Assembly: GCA_016710765.1 (NCBI GenBank)
Contig: JADJUJ010000012.1
Coordinates: forward strand, 124,001-188,000
Length of the DNA: 64,000 nt
DNA from: Lewinellaceae bacterium
GTDB lineage: Bacteria > Bacteroidota > Bacteroidia > Chitinophagales > Saprospiraceae
Direction of reading: 5' to 3'
Under the pieces are notes generated by a model, which did no database searches, was not told the DNA's origin, and was given only the letters and a program-made list of their open reading frames with translations. Each line of letters starts with the position of its first letter. Positions within the stretch are counted from its first letter, which is position 1. Shown one piece after another: positions 35,286-44,215 of the stretch. The translations under genes were made by a program, and so were the position numbers.

Positions 35286-35316
35286 CAAAGATACGCAATT
35301 TTAAGATTCCAGCAAA
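35286..35316 (-). promoter_or_regulatory. Bacteroidota-type promoter of rpsU
   Basis: On the minus strand TTTG and TATCTTTG (35286-35293) are separated by 19 nt. This is an ideal match to the -33 TTG / -7 TAnnTTTG consensus of the phylum's primary sigma factor. It leaves a leader of about 45 nt before the rpsU start. Confidence 0.7.
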
Positions 35317-35386
35317 CGGAAGTGTGAAAAAATAAAACACAGTGCATTGTTGTGCGTTTGATCAACCACAATGGCCGTTATAAGGC

Positions 35387-36290
35387 TTAAAAAAACACTT
35401 CCTGCGCCACCCTGAAGGTATTTGCATGTGCTTCCACAATATCGGCCAGGCGATGGGAATACCCCCCGCCCATACTGGCAACAACAGGTACGCCATGTGC
35501 CCTACAGGCTGAAAACACCATGTGGTCCCGCGTTTTACACCCACTCCGGGTAATTTTAAGCCGGCCCAAACGGTCGGTTCCCAGAATATCCACCCCACTT
35601 TGGAAAAAAACGAAATCGGGTTCATGTATATCAAACAGCCGGGGAAGATGCTCCCGCAGGAGATCAAGGTAGGGCCTGTCTTCCATGCCATCGGGAAGAC
35701 CGATGTCCAGGTCTGACACCTCTTTTCGGATCGGGTAGTTTCGGGCGCCATGCATAGAGAAGGTAAAAACACGCGGATCCTGTTGAAAAATATGTGCCGT
35801 GCCATTTCCCTGGTGTACATCCAGGTCGAGGACTAATATCCGCTGCGCCAGGCCCTTGTTTAATAAAAAATTGGCCGCTACTGCCTGGTCGTTAAAACAA
35901 CAATACCCCCTCGCCATGGTCGGCAAAGGCATGATGGGTGCCACCGGCCACATTCATTGCACAGCCATGTTCCAGTGCGAACAAAGCACATTGTATGGTA
36001 CCATTCGCAATGTGCCGGCCCCGCCAGATAAAGGATTCGTTGATCGGAAACCCGATGGCTCGCTCCTCCTTTGCACTGAGCGTAAGCAAACGCAGCTTAT
36101 CCCAGTAATCCCTGGTGTGTGTCCAAAGCGCTATTTCCTCTGGCAATGGATCAGGGTGGAAAAAATTAGCGTCGGTTACTGTACCCTCATACAACAATTG
36201 CTCCCCCAGCAATTCGTATTTTGCCATAGGGAACCGATGCCCTTCCGGCAGCGCGTAACGGTAGATCGGGGAATAGGCTATTCGGAGCAC
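35387..36290 (-). pseudogene. Histone deacetylase family protein, frameshifted
   Basis: A 300-residue class of zinc amidohydrolases (acetoin utilization/acetylpolyamine type) split by a frameshift. The first frame (36290 to about 35911) has the catalytic His pair His119-His120 in 'NVAGGTHHAFADHGEG'. The second frame (to 35387) continues 'YCCFNDQAVAANFLL' with zinc ligands in 'VLDLDVHQGNGTAHIF' and 'FFQSGVDILGTDRLGRL', then 'MGGGYSH'. The junction is a run of five C (35906-35910, G on the coding strand); one base fewer restores the protein. The joined product has every active-site motif, so the break is recent or a sequence error. Confidence 0.85.
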
Positions 36291-36394
36291 AGAAAATGAA
36301 AATTAGTACTAACACGTTGCTAAACAATAAAAATCAAGGCTGGTTTTAACGACCCGGCTATGTTTCCACGAGTCGTTAAAACCAGCGCACACTT

Positions 36395-39300
36395 TTAGTC
36401 TGCAATCACCACAGGGACTTGAATGCCGCCCAGCGTCGTCCGCACTTGTAATTGGTATATTCCGGCAGGAAGGGATGGAGGCTCCACATCCATCGTTTGA
36501 CGGCCAGCGCTCCTTGTAGTAGCCTGCTCGAACACCGTTCGGCCCAGCGCATCCTGCAAGGACAGCATCAAAGAACCAGACTCTGGCAGGGTCAAAGTTA
36601 GCCGGAACCGCCCGTTGCTGGGGTTTGGGCTGACCACCACACCCAATGCATTTTGCAGTGCAGTGGTACCAGATAGGGTTGGCACGGTAGATTCGTAAAT
36701 ACTTTCCCCACAGGCATTGGTAACCGTTAAACGAATGGTGTAAACACCTTGCTCCGTATAAACATGTACTGGGTTGGCTTCTGTACTCGTTTGCCCGTCG
36801 CCAAAATCCCAGAACCAGGTGTTTGCGCCCAGGGATGTATTGCTGAACGTCATGCTAAGTCCGTCGACCATGGCACTAAAGTTGGCCTGTGGTGGATCCA
36901 ATACCAGTAGTTCGGTACTAACCATGATTTCGCCAAAAGGATTGCTCAGGGCACATTGGATGGTTTGCATGCCTGCCACCGGCCATGACAGGGTAAAGGG
37001 GCCCGGGCCGCTGAGGGTATCTGATCCGTTTTGGTTGCTGATCATCCAATGATATTCCAGCGAATCGCCCGATGCCTGAAGGAATACAGTGAGCGACTCC
37101 CCTACGCAAAGGCTGTCGCTTGCCAATGCAATAGTACCCGTTGGCGGGATCTGAATTTGTTCCAGCAACTGCACGTTATCCAGCAATAAGGTATTGCCGT
37201 AATCATTCACTGCGACAAAACGCAATATCAGGGTCTGGCCCGCGAAGGCAGACAAATTAACCGTGTCGGCCTGCCAGTCCTCCATTGCCTCGGGCAGGAA
37301 TCGCGTAGTAGTTGCGGCGGCCGTTGCCAGTTCCGGGTCGGTTTTGCTCCACAGTACAAGTGGCGTTTGGTTCAGGTCGCAGCCAGGAAAGGCCTCTAAA
37401 CGCAGTGTTTCCTCGTAGGTGTCATTGTATTGGGCGTGCGACCAGGCAAATCGGAGCGCAGCACTGGGCAGGTTGGTAAAATCAACGGGTGGAAGATACA
37501 GATAGTCTTCCTGGTTCTGTGTGCTGTAATTATAGCAATCGACCAACATGGCCGTTCCGGCTTGCCCATTTTCACCGATAAGATCTTCGAAAGAAGACTC
37601 CCAGGCAAACACTCCATCTGGGTTAACAACCGTCCAGCCTGAGGGCGGGTAAAGCGGACCCTCAAAATCCTGGATAAATAAATTGGTCTCCGGTACAGTA
37701 ACGACCGAAAAGCTGGTTTGCAGCGTATCGTTGTAGAAAACCAGGTCACCTGGAAAATCACACCATACGCGGAGCTGCGCCAAGCCATTTTGTGTTAAGG
37801 CAAGGGGCGCTTGAAAACTATAGTCCAGGGATGCCCCCGGGTCCAAATCGGGCAATACCTCGGTATGGATGGCTTCATTGTTCATCTGATACGAAACCAA
37901 CGCACCGCTGGCGGGCAGCTGGCCTTCGTTGCGGCACTGAACGGATACAATCTGATTTACGGTAGCGCAAGAAAGCACTGCATCGGTACCTGGCGCACTC
38001 AATTGCTGAAGGGCAAGATCCGACGATTGCGGGCAATTTTTCAGTCCTCCTGGCCAAGCTACCGCCAGGGAGCGCCTGCCCTGCAGGCCATTACTGTCGG
38101 CAACTGCAACGGCCAGCCATTGGGGAGTGCCATCGTTGAAAAAAGGTATGGAATACACTGTTGTATCCGTAACGGCTTTCAAATCCATGTATTGATCACC
38201 CAGCAGGTATACCTGATATTGGAGGGTATCTGAGACGGGGTTCCACGATAGCCGCATATAATCCGGACACACCGTATCGAATTGAATTCCGCCCGGAACC
38301 GGGGCGATGGAAAATGGGATCTGTGTGGTATCACTGTAGCTGCCCCGACTGATGGCAAAAAGCATTTTACCGCTGACGAGGTTGGGCAACGTCCAATCGT
38401 ATTTCTGTATCTCAGCAGATACTGTAGCAACAGGGCTCCAGGTTTGTCCATTGTTGCTGGAATAGGACAAATTGAAGGCATCGTTTACGCCAAAAGCGTC
38501 CCAACTGACCTGTATGTTTTGCCCTGGAGAAAAACTTTCACCGCCTGCAGGATAGCTCAATGACACCGTATCGGTTTCAAAATACCACAGTACATAATAA
38601 GATTGCGGACCGATGGGCACTTCAAAACCATTGACCTGGAGTTCCAGTATGCCGGGCCCTGGATTCAACACAACAATCTGCTCTACATTGTTCAGGGAGT
38701 CTCTTCCCTGCACTGCAGGCAGGTTGAGGGTAGCAGCCGAAGCCGCCGGGTTCAGCACCAGCGGCTGGTAAATGGCGCCTGCGTTGCCCGTTGCCAGCAA
38801 ATCAAGATCGTTGACCAATGCTTTGGCGCTGTTGGGTGCAGCCGGCGGATCAGTCCAATACAGCATCACCTTTACGGCATTGACGCCAGGCGGAACATCG
38901 ATCTGGTGCAGGTTTTGCCCACCCTGATCCACGGCGGCCTCCTGCCAATTGCCAGCCTGCAGCAACTGCCAGCTTTTGTACGCATTGAGCAACCCAAATC
39001 CGTAAATGAAATCGGGCCCGGGATTGCCCAGGTCATTGGCTGTATTCATCACCGCGGCTTTAAGCAATGCAGCGGGTGGGTCGACATTGTAGGTTTCCCG
39101 GAAGGCCTGGGTAAGCTGGGCCAGCGCCCCGGCGGCGGCGGGGGAAGAAAAGGAGGTGCCAGAGCTGGTAGCGTAGGTATTGTCGGCACTGGGCATGAGC
39201 ACAGCGGTACCCAAAGCCGAAATCTCGGGCTTAAGCCTTCCGTCGGTGGCTGGCCCCCTGCTCGAACTGTTGGAAATGAGTTGATTGGCGCGGAGATTGG

Positions 39301-40474
39301 CCACCACCAGGGTATTCTTGCCCAATTTATGCCCTCCGGTGATGTTGCCCCAGCCGCTGCCTGCGCCGTAATTGCAATTGGAGGTACCCTCGTTGCCCGC
39401 CGAAAATACGTGCATCAGGGTCGGATGCTCGAACAATTGCTGGTCTACCGTTTGGGTAATCAGGGTATAGCCGCTGTTGCAGCCGTTGGAATAAGAACTG
39501 TTGGTGATGCTAATCCCTTCGTTAAGGTGCAAATCCAGGGTGGCATCCTGAAAATCCGAAGCATACTGTATGTTGTAGAGGCTGGCGCCAGCGGCAATTC
39601 CTTCCGACTGGGGGTCGAGGTTTCCGGCTCCTGCCAGGGCACCCATTACGCGATCTGAATGGTTAACATCCCAGGGCGGCGACAACGGCGACAGATTATT
39701 CAACCGCCCTTGAAAATCGATGTGGGGCCCAACCGGGCCATCGTCACGCACCAACACCTTCACGCCGGATCCGTTCCAGTGGCTGCCGCCGGGAGCTGCG
39801 GCGTCCAGCAGATTTGCGCGCTGCATGGCACGCCCTTTTTCATCTTCCGGTTCTCCCGGCGGCGGCGCCAGCTCCAGGTATTGCACAAAAGGAAGCGCGG
39901 CCACCGCCAGCACTTCATCCGTCGGGATGCGGAGCTGAAAAAAGCCGTTTTGGTTACCCGATTTAAGAATCGTTAGTCCTTGCCGGCGCAGCAGTTGCTC
40001 GCCAAGCTCCTGTGAAAGCATGGCGCGAACCTGCACATTCACATCAATTGCATCGCCATGTACAGCCCAGTCGCCAAACGGCGGCTCCAACAGGTTTTTA
40101 GCGCATTTCCATTCGGCCTTTTCTGGGAGCAGCCCAATGGGTTGCAACACCCGCAGCACCTGTGGGTCGAGGCCCGCGGGCAAGGCCATCAGGTAAACCT
40201 GATGAGGATAATACTGCAGAAAGCGAATACCCTGCTCCCGTTCCAATGTGGCACGAAGGGCATGGTCGGGGAGTTCCGACACAGCCAGTAACCGGAAACA
40301 AAACCCCTCCAGCAGTTCCCCTTTGGAGTAAGACAGCGCATGTATTTGGGGAAAATTGACAGGAAAATCATCGCCATCTGGTGCAAACGGATTGCGCACC
40401 GTATTTTGTGCCGTTACTGGAAACAAGAGCAGGATAGCCCCGGCAGATAAAATCCAGGATAAAAAATATTTCAT
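36395..40474 (-). CDS. Secreted S8 subtilisin-like serine protease with PKD and T9SS domains
   Basis: A 1359-residue exported protease. The signal peptide (MKYFLSWILSAGAILLLFPVTA) is followed by a pro-region to about residue 220. The S8 domain carries Asp244 or Asp245 ('VLVRDDGPVGPH'), His272 ('NHSDRVMGALAG', a variant of the HGT motif), oxyanion Asn361 ('FSAGNEGTSN') and nucleophile Ser441 ('SSGTSFSSPAAAGAL'). Beta-sandwich domains of CARDB/fibronectin style follow. A PKD domain ('NTWFWDFGDGQTSTEANPVHVYTEQGVYTIRLTVTN') precedes the T9SS type A sorting domain ('VVVSPNPSNGRFRLTL...PAGIYQLQV'). Likely role: extracellular protein degradation. Its HSD in place of HGT is unusual. Confidence 0.92.
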   Translation of the reverse strand: MKYFLSWILSAGAILLLFPVTAQNTVRNPFAPDGDDFPVNFPQIHALSYSKGELLEGFCFRLLAVSELPDHALRATLEREQGIRFLQYYPHQVYLMALPAGLDPQVLRVLQPIGLLPEKAEWKCAKNLLEPPFGDWAVHGDAIDVNVQVRAMLSQELGEQLLRRQGLTILKSGNQNGFFQLRIPTDEVLAVAALPFVQYLELAPPPGEPEDEKGRAMQRANLLDAAAPGGSHWNGSGVKVLVRDDGPVGPHIDFQGRLNNLSPLSPPWDVNHSDRVMGALAGAGNLDPQSEGIAAGASLYNIQYASDFQDATLDLHLNEGISITNSSYSNGCNSGYTLITQTVDQQLFEHPTLMHVFSAGNEGTSNCNYGAGSGWGNITGGHKLGKNTLVVANLRANQLISNSSSRGPATDGRLKPEISALGTAVLMPSADNTYATSSGTSFSSPAAAGALAQLTQAFRETYNVDPPAALLKAAVMNTANDLGNPGPDFIYGFGLLNAYKSWQLLQAGNWQEAAVDQGGQNLHQIDVPPGVNAVKVMLYWTDPPAAPNSAKALVNDLDLLATGNAGAIYQPLVLNPAASAATLNLPAVQGRDSLNNVEQIVVLNPGPGILELQVNGFEVPIGPQSYYVLWYFETDTVSLSYPAGGESFSPGQNIQVSWDAFGVNDAFNLSYSSNNGQTWSPVATVSAEIQKYDWTLPNLVSGKMLFAISRGSYSDTTQIPFSIAPVPGGIQFDTVCPDYMRLSWNPVSDTLQYQVYLLGDQYMDLKAVTDTTVYSIPFFNDGTPQWLAVAVADSNGLQGRRSLAVAWPGGLKNCPQSSDLALQQLSAPGTDAVLSCATVNQIVSVQCRNEGQLPASGALVSYQMNNEAIHTEVLPDLDPGASLDYSFQAPLALTQNGLAQLRVWCDFPGDLVFYNDTLQTSFSVVTVPETNLFIQDFEGPLYPPSGWTVVNPDGVFAWESSFEDLIGENGQAGTAMLVDCYNYSTQNQEDYLYLPPVDFTNLPSAALRFAWSHAQYNDTYEETLRLEAFPGCDLNQTPLVLWSKTDPELATAAATTTRFLPEAMEDWQADTVNLSAFAGQTLILRFVAVNDYGNTLLLDNVQLLEQIQIPPTGTIALASDSLCVGESLTVFLQASGDSLEYHWMISNQNGSDTLSGPGPFTLSWPVAGMQTIQCALSNPFGEIMVSTELLVLDPPQANFSAMVDGLSMTFSNTSLGANTWFWDFGDGQTSTEANPVHVYTEQGVYTIRLTVTNACGESIYESTVPTLSGTTALQNALGVVVSPNPSNGRFRLTLTLPESGSLMLSLQDALGRTVFEQATTRSAGRQTMDVEPPSLPAGIYQLQVRTTLGGIQVPVVIAD

Positions 40475-40677
40475 GATCAGTGCTGCAACGGTTAATCGAA
40501 AAATGGTGTAAGGTGGTCGGTTATAATGGTGGAAAGCAAAAGATTCCCGAACTTTGAAGTTCGTACTTCGTTATACCAATCGTTTGCTCAAAAATATATA
40601 CGTTTTACCAAACGAAGCAACCAAGTTTTCGCATTGGCGCAGAATAGCCGAAACAAGCTGAGTTTCAGCATACATTT

Positions 40678-41646
40678 ATGATTTCACCCATCGTCTGGAT
40701 AGGATTTTTGATTTTGGTCGGCGCGCTTATGGCGGTCGATTTGGGCGTGTTCAACCGAAGCGCCCACACCCCTACTGCCAAAGAAGCCTTATACAGCACT
40801 TTAGGATGGGTTTTTCTGGCATTTCTGTTAAATATTTTTCTCTACTTTGCTTATGAGCACAAGTGGATGAACATGGGAAACTACGCTTTCGAGCCCATGA
40901 ACGGGCAGCAGGCCTCCCTCAAGTTTTTCACCGCATATTTATTGGAAGAATCCCTAAGTGTTGACAACCTGTTCATAATTGCCCTGATTTTTGCGCGCTT
41001 CAAGGTGCCCAAGATGTACCAGCACAAGATTTTATTCTGGGGTATTCTCGGGGTTATTTTCTTTCGCGGATTGCTCATTGCCATCGGCGTAACGCTGGTA
41101 CACCAGTTCATCTGGCTGTTCTATCTTTTTGGGTTGTTTCTTATTTATACTTCCTGGAAAATGTGGCGCGACGACGGGGTGGAAGAAGACCTGAACGACC
41201 ATGGGGTGGTTCGGATACTCCGCCGTATTTATCCGGTCAGCAACAGTTACGACGGGGGGCATTTTTTTACCATTGAAGATGGGAAACGCGCTATCACCCC
41301 AATGCTGGTAGCCCTGGTGGTCGTGGAAACCACCGATATTATGTTCGCCTTCGACTCTGTTCCGGCTGTATTTGCCATCACCACAGACCCTTTTCTGGTG
41401 TTTTCTTCGAATATATTTGCCATTCTCGGACTCCGTTCGCTGTACTTCGTACTCGCAAATTTTCTCGATCGCTTCCACTACCTGCGTTTTAGCCTGATGG
41501 CCATTTTAAGCTTTATCGGGGTAAAAATGTTGCTGATTCCCTTGCACATTGATATCCCCGAATTGGCTTCCTTGCTTGTTATCGGACTGCTGCTTTTGGC
41601 AGGAGTGCTGATTTCCTTGCGCAGCCCTCCACCCGCTGTGGAATAA
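40678..41646 (+). CDS. TerC family integral membrane protein
   Basis: A 322-residue membrane protein with about eight helices. The conserved acidic motifs are 'LLEESLSVDNLFIIALIF' and 'LVVVETTDIMFAFDSVPAVFAI', which match the TerC/Alx family of manganese exporters or tellurium-resistance proteins. Length is typical of Alx-like members. Recent work on the family supports metal ion export, probably manganese, but the substrate is not shown here. No yybP-ykoY riboswitch was recognised in the 200-bp leader. Confidence 0.93.
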   Translation: MISPIVWIGFLILVGALMAVDLGVFNRSAHTPTAKEALYSTLGWVFLAFLLNIFLYFAYEHKWMNMGNYAFEPMNGQQASLKFFTAYLLEESLSVDNLFIIALIFARFKVPKMYQHKILFWGILGVIFFRGLLIAIGVTLVHQFIWLFYLFGLFLIYTSWKMWRDDGVEEDLNDHGVVRILRRIYPVSNSYDGGHFFTIEDGKRAITPMLVALVVVETTDIMFAFDSVPAVFAITTDPFLVFSSNIFAILGLRSLYFVLANFLDRFHYLRFSLMAILSFIGVKMLLIPLHIDIPELASLLVIGLLLLAGVLISLRSPPPAVE

Positions 41647-41779
41647 AATTAACGAAGAGAAGGCTTGACAAATTTTCTAAAAGGATTATTTTTGTATTGT
41701 CAATGTGTCCGTTTGCAGGTTTAATCCCTTGCAAACGACTATTATTCCACCTATTCAATACAAAAAAATCGCTTTTGCC

Positions 41780-41944
41780 ATGAAACATTGGGAAAAAGGC
41801 AAAAAAGACCGCCTACAAGAAGATCGCAACCTTTTCCAGGACCAGCAAAAGAAAAGGAAGCTCAAACCGGTAGAAAAGACGAAATACCGCATGAAAGAAT
41901 ACCTCGCTGTGGAAGAAGACGACGAGGTTTCCGAAGAAAGGTAG
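41780..41944 (+). CDS. Small, highly charged hypothetical protein
   Basis: A 54-residue frame starting MKHWEKGKKDRLQEDRN. Nearly half the residues are Lys, Arg, Glu or Asp, and it ends in an acidic tail (VEEDDEVSEER). No family is recognised. A real gene is favoured by the strong terminator just after it and by the codon pattern. The longer frame from 41705 adds an A/T-rich, non-coding-looking stretch. The composition suggests a nucleic-acid-binding or intrinsically disordered protein, but this is only inference. Confidence 0.55.
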   Translation: MKHWEKGKKDRLQEDRNLFQDQQKKRKLKPVEKTKYRMKEYLAVEEDDEVSEER

Positions 41945-41970
41945 TCTGCATTTGTCTGCTGCCTGATGTT

Positions 41971-42007
41971 AAAAGCGCCATTCCTGGCTTAGGAATGGCG
42001 CTTTTTT
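41971..42007. terminator. Bidirectional terminator between the small ORF and the S9 peptidase gene
   Basis: A 15-bp perfect stem (aaaagcgccattcct with aggaatggcgctttt) with a 5-nt loop and a T tail on both strands. It lies between the converging 41780 and 44179 genes. Confidence 0.85.
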
Positions 42008-42013
42008 GTATGT

Positions 42014-44179
42014 TCATTGGCCTATCCCCATAAGCCCCAGCATCCATGCATATTCCAGTGCGCGTTCCTTTAAACGCTCAAAACGCCCCGAGGAACCGCC
42101 ATGAGAGCCCGTCATATTGGTTTTGAACAGCAGTAAATTGTGGTCTGTTTTAAGATCGCGCAACCTGGCAACGTATTTCGCTGGTTCGAAATACTGCACC
42201 TGAGAATCCGAAAAAGAGGTAAGCACCAGCAAATTGGGGTATGGTTGTTTTTTTACATTGTCGTAGGGCGAATACTGCATCATGTAGGCATAAGCGGCAG
42301 CGTCGGCTGGGTTACCCCATTCGGAGTACTCCCCCGTCGTGAGCGGAATGCTGGGATCGCTCATCGTGGTAACCACGTCAACAAAAGGAACACCGGTAAT
42401 AATGCCCTTGTACAGATCCGGGCGCAGGTTAGCGATAGCGCCCATCAGCAAGCCACCGGCCGATCGGCCAGACGCAAAAAGCCGGTCGGTTGCGGTATAT
42501 TTTTCCTCACATAAAAATGCAGAACAGTCGATAAAATCGGTAAATGTGTTCATTTTGTGCATCATCTTCCCCGATTCGTACCACTCATAGCCCATTTCCA
42601 TCCCACCCCGGACGTTGGCGATGGCATAAATGAAGCCACGATCCAGCAAACTCAACACATCCCGGTTGAACCCGGGATCGTAAGAAAACCCATAGGAGCC
42701 ATAGCCATTCAGGTAACAGGGTGCCGTACCATTGCGTTGAACGCCTTTGCGGTACACCAGCGACATGGGAACTTTAGCGCCGTCACGGGCAGTTGCCCAA
42801 ATAAATTCGGTCTGGTAGTTTTCCGCGTCGAAACCACCCAGAACCGGTGCTACCTTCAGCACTGTTTTGAGCCGCTTGTCCATATCATAGTCTACCACCG
42901 TATTCGGTGTTTTCAGCGAAGAGAAATGGTATCGAAAGATTTGGGTATTGAATTCCGGATTCATATCGATACCCGAAGTGTAGGTGGGCTCCCCCATGTC
43001 GATGTAGTGGTCGGCATGGTCCGACCAGCGGATGATATGAAGTTGTTGCAACCCGCCTTTGCGCTCCTGGGCCACGAGAAAATCGTTGAATACCGCAATA
43101 CCATCGAGCAACACTCCCAGGCGCTCTGGCAAAACATTCGACCAATTGGCTTGCTCTATTTGTCCGACAGGTGTTTCCATAAGCCGGAAATTTTTGGCCT
43201 CCCAGTTGGTGCGAATCAGAAAGCGGTCGTTCCAGTGCTCGAGTTCATACACAAAGCCCGCTTGTCGTGGACGGAAGGTCCGGAAAGTTCCGTCCGGATG
43301 ATTGGCGTCCAGAAATTGCACTTCCAGCGTTTCGGTATATCCGGAACTGATGAGAAAATATTGCTCCGATTTGGTTTTTGACAAAAAAGCATAGGTTGTT
43401 TCGTCTTTTTCCTCAAACATCAGCACATCCTTTGCAGGATCGCTGCCCAGTTGGTGGCGCCAGATTTTATCATTCCGCAGGGTAATGGCGTCTTTGGTGT
43501 CGTACAGGATGGTCTTGCTGTCGTTGGCCCATTCCAGCGAGCCGGCCACTTCAAACTGGTCGGGCAGGGAGGCACCCGTTTCCAGGTCCATGAAAAAAGC
43601 CTGGAAGAGGTTCCTGCCGCTGTAATCAACGGAGTAGGCAAGGTAACGGTTGTCGGGGCTAACCGAGAGCCCACCCACCTGACAATAAGGCTTTCCCTCT
43701 GCCAACAAATTGACATTAAGCATCACCGATTCTTCTGCCTCTATTTTCCCTTTTTTACGGCAATAAATAGGGTACTCCTTGCCCGTTTCGAAGCGAACAT
43801 AATACCAATAGCCGTTTTTGAAATAGGGTACAGAATTATCATCTTCCTTGATGCGGGCACGCATTTCCAGGAATAATTTTTCCCGCAAGGTATCAATAGG
43901 TTGTAAAATAGCATCTGCGTACTTGTTTTCGGCTTCCAGGTAGGCTATAACCTGCGGGTTCTCCCGTTCATTCAACCAATAATAGGGATCGATGCGCTCC
44001 TCGCCATGGCTGGAGACCAGTGTTTTGTTTTTCTTTTCAGGGTGTGGTGCCGATAAGGCCTCAGCGTGGAATACGGAATTTTGCACAGTAGTGATGAATC
44101 TTTGGTGGTGAACATTGGGCTGCCCGCAAGCGGAAACCAGCAAGCATACGACGCAGAAATGGAAGAAATGTTTTTGCAT
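42014..44179 (-). CDS. S9A family oligopeptidase (oligopeptidase B-like), lipoprotein
   Basis: A 721-residue prolyl-oligopeptidase-fold enzyme with an N-terminal lipoprotein signal (MQKHFFHFCVVCLLVSAC), so probably envelope-bound. 'ERIDPYYWLNERENPQVIAYLEAEN' is the usual S9A start of the beta-propeller. The C-terminal hydrolase carries Ser573 in 'ASGRSAGGLLMG', Asp658 in 'SFSDSQVQYFEPAKY' and His693 in 'GSHGGSSGRFERL'. Oligopeptidase B enzymes cut short peptides after basic residues. It is divergent from the TPR kinase gene at 44216, with the two starts 36 bp apart. Confidence 0.93.
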   Translation of the reverse strand: MQKHFFHFCVVCLLVSACGQPNVHHQRFITTVQNSVFHAEALSAPHPEKKNKTLVSSHGEERIDPYYWLNERENPQVIAYLEAENKYADAILQPIDTLREKLFLEMRARIKEDDNSVPYFKNGYWYYVRFETGKEYPIYCRKKGKIEAEESVMLNVNLLAEGKPYCQVGGLSVSPDNRYLAYSVDYSGRNLFQAFFMDLETGASLPDQFEVAGSLEWANDSKTILYDTKDAITLRNDKIWRHQLGSDPAKDVLMFEEKDETTYAFLSKTKSEQYFLISSGYTETLEVQFLDANHPDGTFRTFRPRQAGFVYELEHWNDRFLIRTNWEAKNFRLMETPVGQIEQANWSNVLPERLGVLLDGIAVFNDFLVAQERKGGLQQLHIIRWSDHADHYIDMGEPTYTSGIDMNPEFNTQIFRYHFSSLKTPNTVVDYDMDKRLKTVLKVAPVLGGFDAENYQTEFIWATARDGAKVPMSLVYRKGVQRNGTAPCYLNGYGSYGFSYDPGFNRDVLSLLDRGFIYAIANVRGGMEMGYEWYESGKMMHKMNTFTDFIDCSAFLCEEKYTATDRLFASGRSAGGLLMGAIANLRPDLYKGIITGVPFVDVVTTMSDPSIPLTTGEYSEWGNPADAAAYAYMMQYSPYDNVKKQPYPNLLVLTSFSDSQVQYFEPAKYVARLRDLKTDHNLLLFKTNMTGSHGGSSGRFERLKERALEYAWMLGLMGIGQ

Positions 44180-44183
44180 TGCT

Positions 44184-44191
44184 TATTTTTG
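44184..44191 (+). promoter_or_regulatory. Candidate -7 element for the TPR/LytS-type kinase
   Basis: TATTTTTG, an exact TAnnTTTG match, lies 25 bp upstream of the ATG at 44216, in the short gap shared with the divergent peptidase gene. No clear -33 TTG is present at the expected spacing. Confidence 0.35.
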
Positions 44192-44215
44192 GTAAAAATA
44201 AGATTTGGCGCGAAA

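Noticed and set aside
40475..40677. Possible manganese riboswitch before the TerC gene
   Set aside because: None of the conserved loops of the yybP-ykoY class could be recognised in this leader.
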